NCBI RefSeq assembly: GCF_004792685.1
Contig: NZ_SRXT01000005.1
Location: forward strand, 124,001 to 188,000
Reading direction: 5' to 3'
Source of the DNA: Sphingomonas gei
GTDB taxonomy: Bacteria; Pseudomonadota; Alphaproteobacteria; Sphingomonadales; Sphingomonadaceae
Length of the DNA stretch: 64,000 nt
This document shows positions 7,161 to 16,201 of this stretch, in pieces (position 1 is the stretch's first letter; each line of letters starts with the position of its first letter). A model generated the notes under the pieces. That model had not been told where the DNA came from. It worked only from the letters and a program-made list of their open reading frames with translations, and did no database searches. The position numbers were made by a program, and so were the translations under genes.

Positions 7161-9767
7161 TCAGCCGCCGTCGGCGGCCAGCCCCTTCAGCCGGTACAGC
7201 GCGTCGAGCGCCTCGCGCGGGCTGAGTGCGTCGACGTCGAGCGTTTCCAGCTCGGCGCGGAGCGTATCGACCTTCTCGACCTCGGCCTGAGCGATGGAGG
7301 CGAACAGCGGCAGATCGTCGAGTCCCGCGGCGATCCCACCGGTCCTGGCGCGGCCGGCCTCGAGCTTGTCGAGCACGGACTTGGCGCGCTTGATCGTCGC
7401 CGGCGGCAGTCCCGCCAGCCGCGCGACCGCGAGACCGTAGCTGCGGTCGGCCGGGCCGTCGGCGACTTCGTGGAGCAGGACGAGTTCGCCCTTATATTCG
7501 CGTGCGCGGACATTGTGGAGGGTCAGCGCGTCGCAGCGCTCGGCCAGCCTAGTCAGTTCGTGATAATGCGTCGCGAACAGGCAGCGGCAGCGATTGTCCT
7601 CGTGGATCGCCTCGACCACCGCCCAGGCGATCGCCAGCCCGTCATAGGTCGACGTGCCGCGCCCGACTTCGTCGAGGATGACGAAGCTGCGCGGCGTCGC
7701 CTGGGCGAGGATCGCGGCGGTCTCGACCATCTCGACCATGAAGGTCGATCGGCCGCGGGCGAGATTGTCCGATGCGCCGACACGGCTGAACAGCCGGTCG
7801 ACCAGCCCGAGCGTCGCCGCGGTGGCGGGAACGTAGCTGCCGGCCTGGGCGAGCACCGCGATCAGGGCGTTCTGGCGCAGGAAGGTCGATTTGCCGCCCA
7901 TGTTGGGGCCGGTGACCAGCCACAGCCGCGAATCCTCGGAAAGCTTGCAGTCATTGGCGACGAAGCGCCCGCCCGAGCGCGCGATCGCGTCCTCGACCAC
8001 CGGATGCCGCCCGCCGGCGATGTCGAAACAAGCATGGTCGACGAGCGCGGGCCGCGCCCAGCCGCCTTCCGCCGCGCGTTCGGCAAGCGCCGTGGCGACG
8101 TCGATCCGGGCGAGCGCGTCGGCAGTGGCGGCGACTGCCTCGCGGCGTTCGAGCCCGCGGGCGGTGAGATCCTCGAGATGCGCCGCTTCGGCGGTGAGCG
8201 CGTGCGCGCCCGCCTGGGTCACCTTGATCGCGACATCGTGCAGATCGGGGGCGTTGAAGCGCACCACGCCGGCAAGCGTCTGGCGATGCGTGAAGCCGCT
8301 GTCGGGCTTCATCAGCGAGTCCGCGACGCGCGCGGGGACTTCGATATGATAGCCGAGCACACCGTTGTGGCGGACCTTGAGCGCGGTGATCCCGGTGCGC
8401 GTGCGATATTCGGCCTCGAGCGCGGCGATCGCCCGGCGGCCACCGGCGCCGGTGTCGCGAAGGTGGTCGAGCGCGGCGTCATAGCCTTCGGCGACATAGC
8501 CGCCGTTCGAGGCGTCGATCGGCGGCTCGGGGACCAGCGCGCGGGCGAGCAGGTCGATCAGCGCGCCGTGGCCGCGCAGCTGCGGCGCGAGCTCGGCGAG
8601 CAGGGGTGGCGGGGTGCCGATTGCGTCGAGCCGCTCGCCCAGCCGCCATGCGCCGTCGAGCCCGTCGCGGAGCTGGCCGAGGTCGCGCGGGGAGCCGCGC
8701 CCCGCCGCCAGCCGGCCGAGCGCACGGCCGATATCGGGGAGCGCGCGCAGGCTGCCGCGGACCATGTCGCGCAGCCCGGGATCGTCGTGGAAGCGCTGCA
8801 CCAGGTCGAGCCGCGCCTCGACTGCGCCGCGGTCCATCAAGGGTGCGGCGATGTCCTGCCCCAGCAGGCGCGCGCCTGCGCCGGTGACGGTGCGGTCGAC
8901 CGAATCGAGCAGGCTGCCTTTGCGGGCGCCCGACTGGCTGACGCACAATTCGAGACTCTCGCGGGTGGCGGCGTCGATCGCCATCGCGGCATCGGTGCGG
9001 CTTACGCGCGGCGGGCGCAGGAAGGGGAGCGATCCCTTGGCGGTGTGCTCCAGATACGCGACCAGCCCCCCCGCCGCGGCGAGCCCGCCGCGCGAGAAGC
9101 TGCCGAAGCCGTCGAGGGTGGCCACGCCGAACAGCCGCTTGAGCCGCGCTTCGCCGCCGCTGCTTTCGAAATCGGCCTTGGGGCGGGTTGCGGTCCCCAG
9201 GTCGGGGAACGCGGTTCCGTCGCAGACGATCGTTTCGGCGGGTTTCAATCGGGCGATCTCCGCGCCGACGCGCTCGTAATCGCTTTCGATCACTTCGAAC
9301 CGACCCGTCGAGATGTCGGCGCAGGCGATCGCCACCCCCGCCGCCGCCTCGCCGATCGCGACGCACCAATTGGCCGACCGGCTGTCGAGCAGAGCCTCTT
9401 CGGTCAGCGTTCCCGCGGTCACCACGCGGACGATCGCGCGATTGACCAAAGCCTTGGAGCCCATCCGCTTGCGCGCCGCCTCCGGCGATTCGGTCTGCTC
9501 GGCGACGGCGACGCGGTGCCCGGCCTTGATCAGCCGCGCGAGATAGCCGTCCATCGCGTGCACCGGCACGCCGCACATCGGGATACGCTCGCCGTCATGC
9601 TCGCCGCGCGCAGTCAGCGCGATGTCGAGCACGCCGCTGGCGATCTTGGCGTCGTCGAAGAACAATTCGAAAAAGTCGCCCATCCGATAGAATAGCAGGC
9701 AATCCTCGGCCTCGGCCTTCAGCGCGAGATACTGCGCCATCATCGGAGTGGGGGCTGCGGAGGACAT
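7161..9767 (-). CDS. mutS: DNA mismatch repair protein MutS
   Basis: Mismatch-recognition ATPase of 868 residues from the ATG at 9767; the frame is open to 9806, but the family start corresponds to MSSAAPTPMMAQYLALKAEA. The N-terminal mismatch-binding domain has YRMGDFFELFFDDA, containing the Phe-x-Glu that contacts mismatched DNA. Connector, lever and clamp domains follow. The C-terminal ATPase carries Walker A GPNMGGKSTFLRQ (about 620-632), STFMVEMVETA, Walker B VILDEVGRGTSTYDG, and the conserved ATHYHELTRL. The length is normal for MutS (about 850-880). Family A repeats flank the gene on both sides. Confidence 0.98.
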   Translation of the reverse strand: MSSAAPTPMMAQYLALKAEAEDCLLFYRMGDFFELFFDDAKIASGVLDIALTARGEHDGERIPMCGVPVHAMDGYLARLIKAGHRVAVAEQTESPEAARKRMGSKALVNRAIVRVVTAGTLTEEALLDSRSANWCVAIGEAAAGVAIACADISTGRFEVIESDYERVGAEIARLKPAETIVCDGTAFPDLGTATRPKADFESSGGEARLKRLFGVATLDGFGSFSRGGLAAAGGLVAYLEHTAKGSLPFLRPPRVSRTDAAMAIDAATRESLELCVSQSGARKGSLLDSVDRTVTGAGARLLGQDIAAPLMDRGAVEARLDLVQRFHDDPGLRDMVRGSLRALPDIGRALGRLAAGRGSPRDLGQLRDGLDGAWRLGERLDAIGTPPPLLAELAPQLRGHGALIDLLARALVPEPPIDASNGGYVAEGYDAALDHLRDTGAGGRRAIAALEAEYRTRTGITALKVRHNGVLGYHIEVPARVADSLMKPDSGFTHRQTLAGVVRFNAPDLHDVAIKVTQAGAHALTAEAAHLEDLTARGLERREAVAATADALARIDVATALAERAAEGGWARPALVDHACFDIAGGRHPVVEDAIARSGGRFVANDCKLSEDSRLWLVTGPNMGGKSTFLRQNALIAVLAQAGSYVPATAATLGLVDRLFSRVGASDNLARGRSTFMVEMVETAAILAQATPRSFVILDEVGRGTSTYDGLAIAWAVVEAIHEDNRCRCLFATHYHELTRLAERCDALTLHNVRAREYKGELVLLHEVADGPADRSYGLAVARLAGLPPATIKRAKSVLDKLEAGRARTGGIAAGLDDLPLFASIAQAEVEKVDTLRAELETLDVDALSPREALDALYRLKGLAADGG

Positions 9768-9841
9768 AAAGCGAGTGGGTAGCCGAAGCGCGCACGCGAT
9801 CAACACCCTGGGCGCCGGAATCCTGGGGACAAGTGATGCGG

Positions 9842-9930
9842 CCCGTCGTTCGTCCTGAGCCTGTCGAAGGGCGCCATCCAGCAGCGTCTCGCTCGCGGCC
9901 GTGCTTCGACAAGGCTCAGCACGGACGGGA
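9842..9930. repeat. Interspersed inverted repeat, family A, copy 3
   Basis: Left arm cccgtcgttcgtcctgagcc then tgtcgaaggg; right arm gtgcttcgacaaggctcagc then acggacggg. It is more diverged than copy 1. It lies between mutS and maeB (divergent genes), a few bases before a palindromic candidate operator. Confidence 0.8.
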
Positions 9931-9937
9931 GCTGGCG

Positions 9938-9951
9938 TGATAGCGCTATCA
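9938..9951. promoter_or_regulatory. Candidate LacI-family operator upstream of maeB
   Basis: TGATAGCGCTATCA is a perfect 14-base palindrome with a central CG, about 78 bases before the maeB start. It fits the relaxed catabolite-response pattern TGNNANCGNTNNCA typical of LacI-family regulators. It is also upstream of mutS on the other strand, but much further from that start. Function is inferred from symmetry and position only. Confidence 0.5.
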
Positions 9952-10028
9952 TTTTCCTCGGACCGAATGTCCGCGCGTGTTGCGGCCCTGCCATGCCGCT
10001 CCTAAAGGACGGTGTCAGGGAGAGTTGC

Positions 10029-12287
10029 ATGTCTGAGGAATCGAACGTCCAGTTTTCGGAGCGCGAGGCGCTGCTCTACCATTCCGAGGGACGGCCGGGT
10101 AAGATCGAGATCATCGCTTCCAAGCCGATGGCGACCCAGCGCGACCTCGCGCTCGCTTATTCGCCCGGCGTCGCGGTGCCGGTCCGCGCGATCGCCGAGG
10201 ATCCGTCGCTCGCCTACGACTATACCGCCAAGGGCAATCTGGTCGCGGTGATCTCCAACGGCACGGCGATTCTCGGGCTCGGCAATCTCGGCGCGCTCGC
10301 CTCCAAGCCGGTGATGGAAGGCAAGGCCGTGCTGTTCAAGCGCTTCGCCGATGTCGACGCGATCGATCTCGAGCTCAACACCGAGGATGTCGACCGGCTG
10401 ATCGACGCGATCGAATTGATGGAGCCGAGCTTCGGCGGGATCAATCTGGAGGACATCAAGTCCCCCGAATGTTTCATCATCGAGCAGACGCTGCGCGAAC
10501 GGATGAACATCCCGGTGTTCCACGACGATCAGCACGGCACCGCGATCATCGCCGCCGCCGGGCTGATCAACGCGCTCCACCTGACCGGCCGCAGCTTCAA
10601 GGATACCAGGATCGTGATGCTGGGCGCCGGCGCCGCGGCGATCGCCTGTGCCGAGCTGATCAAGGCGATGGGGCTGCCGCACGACAATCTGCTGATGCTC
10701 GATTTGACCGGGGTGATCTATCAGGGCCGCCAGGAGAGCATGAACCAGTGGAAGTCGGCGCACGCGGTCGATACCGACAAGCGCACGCTCGCCGATGCGC
10801 TGGGCGGTGCCGACGTGTTCATCGGGCTCGCCTCGGCGAACTCGCTGTCGCCCGAATTGCTCAAGACGATGGCGCCCAATCCGATCATCTTCGCGATGGC
10901 CAATCCCGATCCCGAGATCAGCCCCCCGCTCGCCAAGGCGGCGCGCCCCGATGCGATCATCGCCACCGGCCGCTCGGACTATCCGAACCAGGTCAACAAC
11001 GTGCTCGGCTTCCCGTTCATCTTCCGCGGCGCGCTCGACGTGCGCGCGACGACGATCAACGACGCGATGAAGATCGCCGCGGCGCGCGCGCTCGCCGAGC
11101 TGGCACGCCAGCAGGTGCCCGAGGAAGTCGCCGCCGCATACGGCACCCAGCACAGCTTCGGTCCCGAATACATCATCCCCGCGCCGTTCGATCCGCGACT
11201 GATGGAGCTCATCCCCGCCGCGGTGGCGCAGGCGGCGATGGATTCGGGGGTGGCGACCAAGCCGATCATCGACATGGCGGCCTATCGCCAGTCGCTCCGT
11301 GCGCGGCTCAACCCGACCACGTCGGTGCTCAGCCTCGCTTACGAGGGCGCGCGCGCCAATCCCAAGCGGGTGATCTTCGCCGAGGGCGAGGAGGAAGTCG
11401 TGCTGCGCGCGGCGATCGCCTTCAAGGAAGGCGGCTACGGCATTCCGGTGCTGGTCGGGCGCGAATCGGTGCACGAGCGGCTGCAGAAGCTCGGCGCCAA
11501 CCCCGAGGATTTCGAGCTCCACAACAGCGTCAATTCGCCGCTGGTGCCGCGGATGGTCGAGTTTCTCTACGAGCGGCTCCAGCGCCGCGGCTATCTGCGG
11601 CGCGACATCGAGCGGATGGTCAATCGCGACCGCAACATCTTCGGCGCGCTGCTGCTCCAATTGGGCGAGGCCGATGCGATGATCACCGGCGTCACCCGCA
11701 CCTATGCCGAGACGATGCGGCAGATAAAGCGCGTGATCGATTATGCGGAAGGCCGCACTGCGTTCGGCATCCATGTCCTGGTCGGCCAGTCGCACACGGT
11801 GTTCATCGCCGACACCACGGTCAACGAGCGCCCGAACACCGAGGAACTCGCCGCGATCGCCGAAGGCACCGCGCAAGTCGCACGCCGCATGGGGCATGAA
11901 CCGCGCGTCGCGTTCCTCAGCTATTCGAACTTCGGCAATCCCGAAGGGCGGTGGCTCGACAATGTCCGCGGCGCGATCAAATTGCTCGACGAGCGCTCGG
12001 TCGAGTTCGAATATGAAGGCGAGATGTCGCCCGATGTCGCGCTCAATCCGCGACAGATGGCGAAATACCCGTTCGCGCGGCTCTCGGGCCCGGCGAACGT
12101 GCTGATCATGCCGGGGCTGCAATCGGCCAACATCTCGGCCAAATTGCTCCGCGAGCTTGGCGGTGATTCGATGATCGGGCCGATGCTGATCGGCATGGAG
12201 AAGCCGGTCCAGATCGCACCGATGACCGCGACTGCCAGCGAGCTGGTGACGCTCGCGGTGTTGGCGGCGGGGGGTATCGCTAGGTAA
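10029..12287 (+). CDS. maeB: NADP-dependent malic enzyme with C-terminal phosphotransacetylase-like domain
   Basis: Converts malate to pyruvate and CO2 with reduction of NADP. It has 752 residues. The N-terminal malic enzyme half has LAYSPGVAVPV, NGTAILGLGNLGALASKPV, FHDDQHGTAIIAAAGLINAL and the Rossmann motif LGAGAAAIAC. From about residue 430 a phosphate-acetyltransferase-like domain follows (KRVIFAEGEEEVVLRAA, then NVLIMPGLQSANISAKLL). This two-domain layout is that of the large MaeB-type enzymes, where the second domain is thought to be regulatory and responsive to acetyl-CoA. The ATG at 10029 is preceded by AGGGAG; the frame is open to 9993 but has no site there. A palindromic candidate operator lies upstream. 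Confidence 0.96.
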   Translation: MSEESNVQFSEREALLYHSEGRPGKIEIIASKPMATQRDLALAYSPGVAVPVRAIAEDPSLAYDYTAKGNLVAVISNGTAILGLGNLGALASKPVMEGKAVLFKRFADVDAIDLELNTEDVDRLIDAIELMEPSFGGINLEDIKSPECFIIEQTLRERMNIPVFHDDQHGTAIIAAAGLINALHLTGRSFKDTRIVMLGAGAAAIACAELIKAMGLPHDNLLMLDLTGVIYQGRQESMNQWKSAHAVDTDKRTLADALGGADVFIGLASANSLSPELLKTMAPNPIIFAMANPDPEISPPLAKAARPDAIIATGRSDYPNQVNNVLGFPFIFRGALDVRATTINDAMKIAAARALAELARQQVPEEVAAAYGTQHSFGPEYIIPAPFDPRLMELIPAAVAQAAMDSGVATKPIIDMAAYRQSLRARLNPTTSVLSLAYEGARANPKRVIFAEGEEEVVLRAAIAFKEGGYGIPVLVGRESVHERLQKLGANPEDFELHNSVNSPLVPRMVEFLYERLQRRGYLRRDIERMVNRDRNIFGALLLQLGEADAMITGVTRTYAETMRQIKRVIDYAEGRTAFGIHVLVGQSHTVFIADTTVNERPNTEELAAIAEGTAQVARRMGHEPRVAFLSYSNFGNPEGRWLDNVRGAIKLLDERSVEFEYEGEMSPDVALNPRQMAKYPFARLSGPANVLIMPGLQSANISAKLLRELGGDSMIGPMLIGMEKPVQIAPMTATASELVTLAVLAAGGIAR

Positions 12288-12290
12288 AGC

Positions 12291-12388
12291 TCCCGCTCCC
12301 TCGGGAGCGGGAAGGGTGAGGGCGATCGTCCTCGCCCTCACCCCCTCGCTGCTGCGCAGCTCGATCCCTCTGCCGATGGGAGAGGGGT
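12291..12388. repeat. Interspersed inverted repeat, family D, copy 1
   Basis: The stretch contains an outer pair (ctcccgctccctcgggagcg) and a perfect 12-base stem, GGGTGAGGGCGA (12314-12325) with TCGCCCTCACCC (12332-12343), then gatgggagagggg. It lies between the convergent maeB and SDR genes and may serve as a transcript-end hairpin for maeB, although no T-run follows. Related copies: 13186-13226, 36400-36481, 39536-39646, 60214-60303. Confidence 0.7.
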
Positions 12389-13177
12389 TCAGCCGTCGAT
12401 ACTCCCGCCCAGGCTCGCATTGACCAGCCCGCCATCGACGGTGATCGTGTCGCCGATCACATAGTCGCCGGCGCGGCTGGCGAGGTAGATCGCGGTGCCG
12501 GCCATGTCCTCGTCGGTGCCGATTCGCCTGGCGGGGATCGCCTTGGACACCGCGTCGCCATGATCGCGCGCGGCCTTGTTCATGTCGCTGGCGAAGGCGC
12601 CGGGGGCGATCGACGTGACGTTGATGTGATCGCGGACCAGCCGCGCCGCCATGCGCTTGGTCAAATAGATCAGCGCCGATTTGGAGGCGTGGTAGCTGTA
12701 GGTCTCCCACGGATTGAGCCGCTGGCCGTCGATCGAAGTGATGTTGATCACCTTGGCCGGGCGATCGGCCGAGCCGCCGGCCTTGAGCAGCCCGTGCAGT
12801 GCCTGGGTGAGGAAGAAGGGCGACTTGACGTTGAGGTCCATGACCTTGTCCCAGCCCTTTTCGGGGAAGGTCTCGAACGGCTCGCCCCAGGCCGCGCCGG
12901 CATTGTTGACGAGTATGTCGAGCCCCGACTCGCGGGCGGCGAGATCGTCGGCGAGCGCGCGGCAACCCGCGACGGTCGAGATGTCGTGCGGAAGCGCGAT
13001 GCAGTTTTCGCCGAGTGCCGCCGCGGTCTCCTCGCAGGCCTCGGCCTTGCGCGACGAGACATAGACCTTGGCGCCTTGCGCGACGAAGCCCTCGGCGATC
13101 ATCCGGCCGATGCCGCGCGACCCGCCGGTTATCAGCGCGATGCGGCCGTCGAGGCGGAACAGTGCATTGGTGTCCAT
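12389..13177 (-). CDS. Short-chain dehydrogenase/reductase (SDR)
   Basis: NAD(P)-dependent oxidoreductase of 262 residues with a complete classical SDR core: cofactor motif TGGSRGIG at 17-24, NNAG at 91-94, catalytic Ser148, Tyr162 and Lys166 (YHASK), and the C-terminal IAPGAF and TVDGG segments. The start ATG at 13177 follows a purine-rich GAGGGAAAAGAAG site; the frame is open further upstream, but that part is antisense overlap with the acyl-CoA dehydrogenase. It resembles 3-oxoacyl-ACP reductase (FabG-like) and steroid or alcohol dehydrogenases, and the substrate is not certain. Its position downstream of an acyl-CoA dehydrogenase suggests fatty-acid or related catabolism. Confidence 0.93.
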   Translation of the reverse strand: MDTNALFRLDGRIALITGGSRGIGRMIAEGFVAQGAKVYVSSRKAEACEETAAALGENCIALPHDISTVAGCRALADDLAARESGLDILVNNAGAAWGEPFETFPEKGWDKVMDLNVKSPFFLTQALHGLLKAGGSADRPAKVINITSIDGQRLNPWETYSYHASKSALIYLTKRMAARLVRDHINVTSIAPGAFASDMNKAARDHGDAVSKAIPARRIGTDEDMAGTAIYLASRAGDYVIGDTITVDGGLVNASLGGSIDG

Positions 13178-13185
13178 CTTCTTTT

Positions 13186-13226
13186 CCCTCTCCCCGACCC
13201 TCTCCCGCAAGCGGGGAGAGGGAGAA
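13186..13226. repeat. Interspersed inverted repeat, family D, short copy
   Basis: ccctctccccgaccctctcc then cgcaagcggggagagggag forms a short hairpin that fills the gap between the acyl-CoA dehydrogenase and the SDR gene. The SDR ribosome site partly overlaps its left edge. Confidence 0.65.
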
Positions 13227-13227
13227 T

Positions 13228-14373
13228 TTACCCGCCGCGCTTGAGCGTCTCGCGCGCGATGATCAATTGCTGGATCTGGCTGGTGCCTTCGTAGATCCTG
13301 AACAGCCGGACGTCGCGGTAGAGCCGCTCGATCCCGTAATCGGCGATATAGCCTGCGCCGCCGAAGATCTGCACTGCACGGTCGGCGACGCGGCCGACCA
13401 TCTCGGAGGCGAAGTACTTCGTCGCGGCGGCTTCCATCGTGGTGTTCTCGCCTGCGTCTTTCTTCGCCGCGGTCTCGAGCATCAGCGCGCGCGCGGCCAT
13501 GGCTTCGGTCTTCGAATCGGCGAGCATCGCCTGGATCAACTGGTGCTCGGCAATGGGTTTGCCGAATTGCTTCCGGTCGAGCGCATAAGCGACACAATCG
13601 GCGATCAGCCGCTCGGCGATTCCGACACATACCGCCGAGATGTGGAGGCGCCCGCGATCGAGCACCTGCATCGCGATCTTGAAGCCCTCGCCTTCGGCGC
13701 CGAGCCGGTTGGCCACCGGCACCGGCGTGTCGTCGAACACGACATCGGCGACGCGCGCGCCTTTCTGGCCCATCTTCTTCTCGGGCTCGCCGATCGACAC
13801 GCCGGGCAAGTCGCGCGGCACGAGGAACGCCGAGACGCCGCGGCCGCCGGGTTCGTCGCCGGTGCGCGCCATCACGGTGAAGAGCTGGGCCTTGTCGGCG
13901 TTGGTGATGTAGCGCTTGGTGCCGCTCAGCCGGTAGACCTGGCCGTCGCGCACCGCGCGGGTCTTCACTGCGCCGCTGTCCGAGCCGACATCGGGTTCGG
14001 TGAGCGCGAAGCTGGTGACGATATCGCCGCGGGCGATCCGCGGCAGCCATTCGGCCTTCTGCTCGGGGGTGCCGGCCATCACCAGCCCCTGGCTGCCGAT
14101 CCCGACATTGGTGCCGAACGCCGAGCGGAAAGCGGGGGTGGTGCGGCCGAACTCGATGGCGACCTTGCATTCCTCGATCATCGTCAGGCCGAGTCCGCCA
14201 TATTGCTCGGCGATCGAAAGCCCGAACAGGCCGAGGGCCTTCATCTCCTCGATCACTCCGTCCGGAATCGCGTCCGCCGCTTCGACGACGCCTTCGAGCG
14301 GACGCAGCCTGTCGCTGACGAAACGACGGATCGTATCGATCAGCGTATCGAAGATCTCCGGGTCGAGCGCCAT
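13228..14373 (-). CDS. Acyl-CoA dehydrogenase
   Basis: FAD enzyme of 381 residues, normal for the family, catalysing alpha,beta-dehydrogenation of an acyl-CoA. Family signatures are FALTEPDVGSDSGAVKT (FAD and substrate contact), GTKRYITNADKAQLFTVMART, and near the C-terminus QIFGGAGYIADYGIERLYRDVRLFRIYEGTSQIQ, in which the adenine-binding and catalytic-base region is found. GGAGY with IYEGTS is the short/medium-chain type. The gene is followed by a short repeat and the SDR gene on the same strand. The chain-length preference cannot be read off. Confidence 0.95.
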   Translation of the reverse strand: MALDPEIFDTLIDTIRRFVSDRLRPLEGVVEAADAIPDGVIEEMKALGLFGLSIAEQYGGLGLTMIEECKVAIEFGRTTPAFRSAFGTNVGIGSQGLVMAGTPEQKAEWLPRIARGDIVTSFALTEPDVGSDSGAVKTRAVRDGQVYRLSGTKRYITNADKAQLFTVMARTGDEPGGRGVSAFLVPRDLPGVSIGEPEKKMGQKGARVADVVFDDTPVPVANRLGAEGEGFKIAMQVLDRGRLHISAVCVGIAERLIADCVAYALDRKQFGKPIAEHQLIQAMLADSKTEAMAARALMLETAAKKDAGENTTMEAAATKYFASEMVGRVADRAVQIFGGAGYIADYGIERLYRDVRLFRIYEGTSQIQQLIIARETLKRGG

Positions 14374-14520
14374 CGGGTGGACCGTTCCTCTTGTTCGAAG
14401 CTGAATGCTATACCTACGTCAGTGTCTCGGGCAAGCCATACCCAATCTTCCAATTCACGCGATTGACGCGGATATCGCGCCTCTTATGTGGTGGAACAGT
14501 TCGCGTGAGAGGATCGGGCG

Positions 14521-15951
14521 ATGGCTGCGAACGAAGCGAACGCTGCGCCGGCGGTGCCGCCGATCCGTCGGGTACGTCAGTCGACGATGCTCGCTTACGG
14601 CTTCGGCGCGGTCGCGTACGGCGTGAAGGACCTATGCTTCTCGACCTTCCTGTTGCTCTTCTACAATCAGGTCCTCGGGCTGCCCTCTGCGCAGGTCGGC
14701 TTCGCGATCATGTGCGCGTTGCTGCTCGACGCGTTCATCGATCCCGCGGTCGGCTTCCTGTCCGATCGGACGCGCGGTCGCTGGGGGCGGCGGCATCCGT
14801 GGATGTATGCGTCGGCGGCGCCGATCGCGCTTGGCTGGCTGTTGCTGTGGAACCCGCCGGCCTGGTCGCACGGGGCGATGCTGGTCTGGGTGTTCGCGAC
14901 TGCCGTGCTCGTTCGCACCGCGGTCTCGGCCTATGAAGTGCCGTCGCAGGCGCTGAGCCCCGAGCTTTCCGCCGATTATGACGAGCGGACCCGGATCATG
15001 GCGTATCGCTATCTGTTCGGCTGGGCGGGCGGGATGGCGATGCTGATGGCCTCCTATGGCTATTTCCTCGCCGACGGGCTGCTCGAGCGGCGCGGCTATG
15101 TCGGCTTCGCCTTTGCGGGCGCGGCGGCGATGTTCGTTGCGATCCTCGTTTCGGCGCTGGGCACCCACCGCGAGATCAGCCGGTTGCCGCGGCCGGAGAT
15201 CGAGCGCCAGTCGCTCGCCGCCAATTTCCGCGAGCTGCGCGAGAGCGTTCGCAACCGCGCCTTCCTGATCCTGATGGCGGCGGGGATCTGCTATTATTCG
15301 GCGCAGGGGATCAATTTCGCGCTGTCCAATTATCTGTATGCACATGTCTGGGGATTTCACGGCGCCGACTTTCAGTGGCTTGGGCTGATCCTGCTGATCG
15401 GAGTCGTCGGAGCGTTCCTGATCGCGCCGCGCATTGCCAAGCGTACCGGCAAGCCGGCGGCCGGGATGGCGTTCATGATCGCGGCCGCGATTCTGCTGAC
15501 CCTGCCTTATTGGCTGCGGCTGGCGGGACTGTTTCCGGCGCCCGGCAACCTTTTGCTGGTGCCGCTTTTGCTGTCGATCTTCACGGTCAATGCGACTTGC
15601 TCGGTCTCGTCGACGATCCTGGGCGCGTCGATGATGGCCGATGTCGTCGAGCATTCGGAAGTCGAGACGGGGCGCCGCTCCGAAGGCGTGTTCTTCGCCG
15701 GCGCGTTTTTTGTCCAGAAGTGCACCAGCGGGCTCGGCATCTTCGTCGCGGGTTCGATCCTCGCTATTGCCGGGTTTCCGGAGGCGGCCAAGCCGGGGAG
15801 CGTGCCGGGGGAGACGATCGACCGGCTGACGATCCTGTTCGCCACGCTCTATCTCTCGCTCGGCTTCGCGGCGGCGTTTTTCTATCGGCGCTTTCCGTTC
15901 GGCAAGGCCGAGCATCTCGCGCGAGTGGAGCAGCTGGCTGGCAGCGCCTGA
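14521..15951 (+). CDS. MFS transporter of the glycoside-pentoside-hexuronide (GPH/MelB-like) type
   Basis: Integral membrane protein of 476 residues with about 12 hydrophobic segments. The GPH signature after the second and third membrane segments reads DPAVGFLSDRTRGRWGRRHP, as in MelB and related cation-sugar symporters. A central loop (about 220-240) separates two six-helix halves. The segment SVSSTILGASMMADVVEHSEVETGRRSEG is also typical of this family. The start ATG is preceded by gagagga. No enzyme gene is adjacent, so the substrate is unknown; the glycan cluster is 30 kb away. The toxin-antitoxin pair begins 22 bases after its stop. Confidence 0.9.
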   Translation: MAANEANAAPAVPPIRRVRQSTMLAYGFGAVAYGVKDLCFSTFLLLFYNQVLGLPSAQVGFAIMCALLLDAFIDPAVGFLSDRTRGRWGRRHPWMYASAAPIALGWLLLWNPPAWSHGAMLVWVFATAVLVRTAVSAYEVPSQALSPELSADYDERTRIMAYRYLFGWAGGMAMLMASYGYFLADGLLERRGYVGFAFAGAAAMFVAILVSALGTHREISRLPRPEIERQSLAANFRELRESVRNRAFLILMAAGICYYSAQGINFALSNYLYAHVWGFHGADFQWLGLILLIGVVGAFLIAPRIAKRTGKPAAGMAFMIAAAILLTLPYWLRLAGLFPAPGNLLLVPLLLSIFTVNATCSVSSTILGASMMADVVEHSEVETGRRSEGVFFAGAFFVQKCTSGLGIFVAGSILAIAGFPEAAKPGSVPGETIDRLTILFATLYLSLGFAAAFFYRRFPFGKAEHLARVEQLAGSA

Positions 15952-15958
15952 TGAAGTC

Positions 15959-15968
15959 TGTTATAACA
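15959..15968. promoter_or_regulatory. Palindrome and -10-like element at the AbrB/Doc antitoxin start
   Basis: TGTTATAACA is a perfect palindrome beginning 8 bases after the MFS stop and 15 bases before the antitoxin ATG at 15974. Its centre (TATAAC) fits a -10 element, which would place the transcript start at or next to the ATG. The symmetry is what an autoregulating AbrB-type antitoxin dimer would bind. This is inference from position; no ribosome site is visible between it and the ATG. Confidence 0.45.
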
Positions 15969-15973
15969 CATGT

Positions 15974-16201
15974 ATGACCAAGCCCCTCAAGATCATCAAG
16001 ATCGGCAACTCCGCGGGTGTCATCCTCCCCAAGGAAGTGCTTGCCCGCCTGCGCGTCGAGTTGGGCGATGAACTCAGCGTCAATGAAGCGCCACATGGGA
16101 TCGAGATTCGTCGCCATGACCAAGGCTTCGAAGAGCAGATGAAGACCGCCCGCGAAGTCATGACCCGGCGCCGCAACGCCTTGCGCGAACTCGCCAAATA
16201 A
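15974..16201 (+). CDS. AbrB/MazE-type antitoxin
   Basis: Small protein of 75 residues with an N-terminal SpoVT-AbrB swapped-hairpin fold: KIIKIGNSAGVILPKEVLARL followed by LGDELSVNEAPHGIEIRR. The C-terminal third is a charged helix (EQMKTAREVMTRRRNALREL) that would bind and neutralise the toxin. The stop codon overlaps the toxin ATG by one base, so translation is coupled. No Shine-Dalgarno sequence precedes the start, and the -10-like element suggests a leaderless transcript. Antitoxins of this class usually repress their own operon. Confidence 0.9.
   Translation: MTKPLKIIKIGNSAGVILPKEVLARLRVELGDELSVNEAPHGIEIRRHDQGFEEQMKTAREVMTRRRNALRELAK

Noticed and set aside
7470..9695. 741-codon plus-strand frame across mutS
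   Set aside because: It is a shadow of mutS on the other strand with low-complexity charged sequence; mutS has all of its catalytic motifs.
10002..12965. 987-codon open frame on the minus strand across maeB
   Set aside because: It is antisense to maeB, rich in His, Arg, Asp and Gly as expected for the opposite strand of a GC-rich gene, and shows no family motif or ribosome site.
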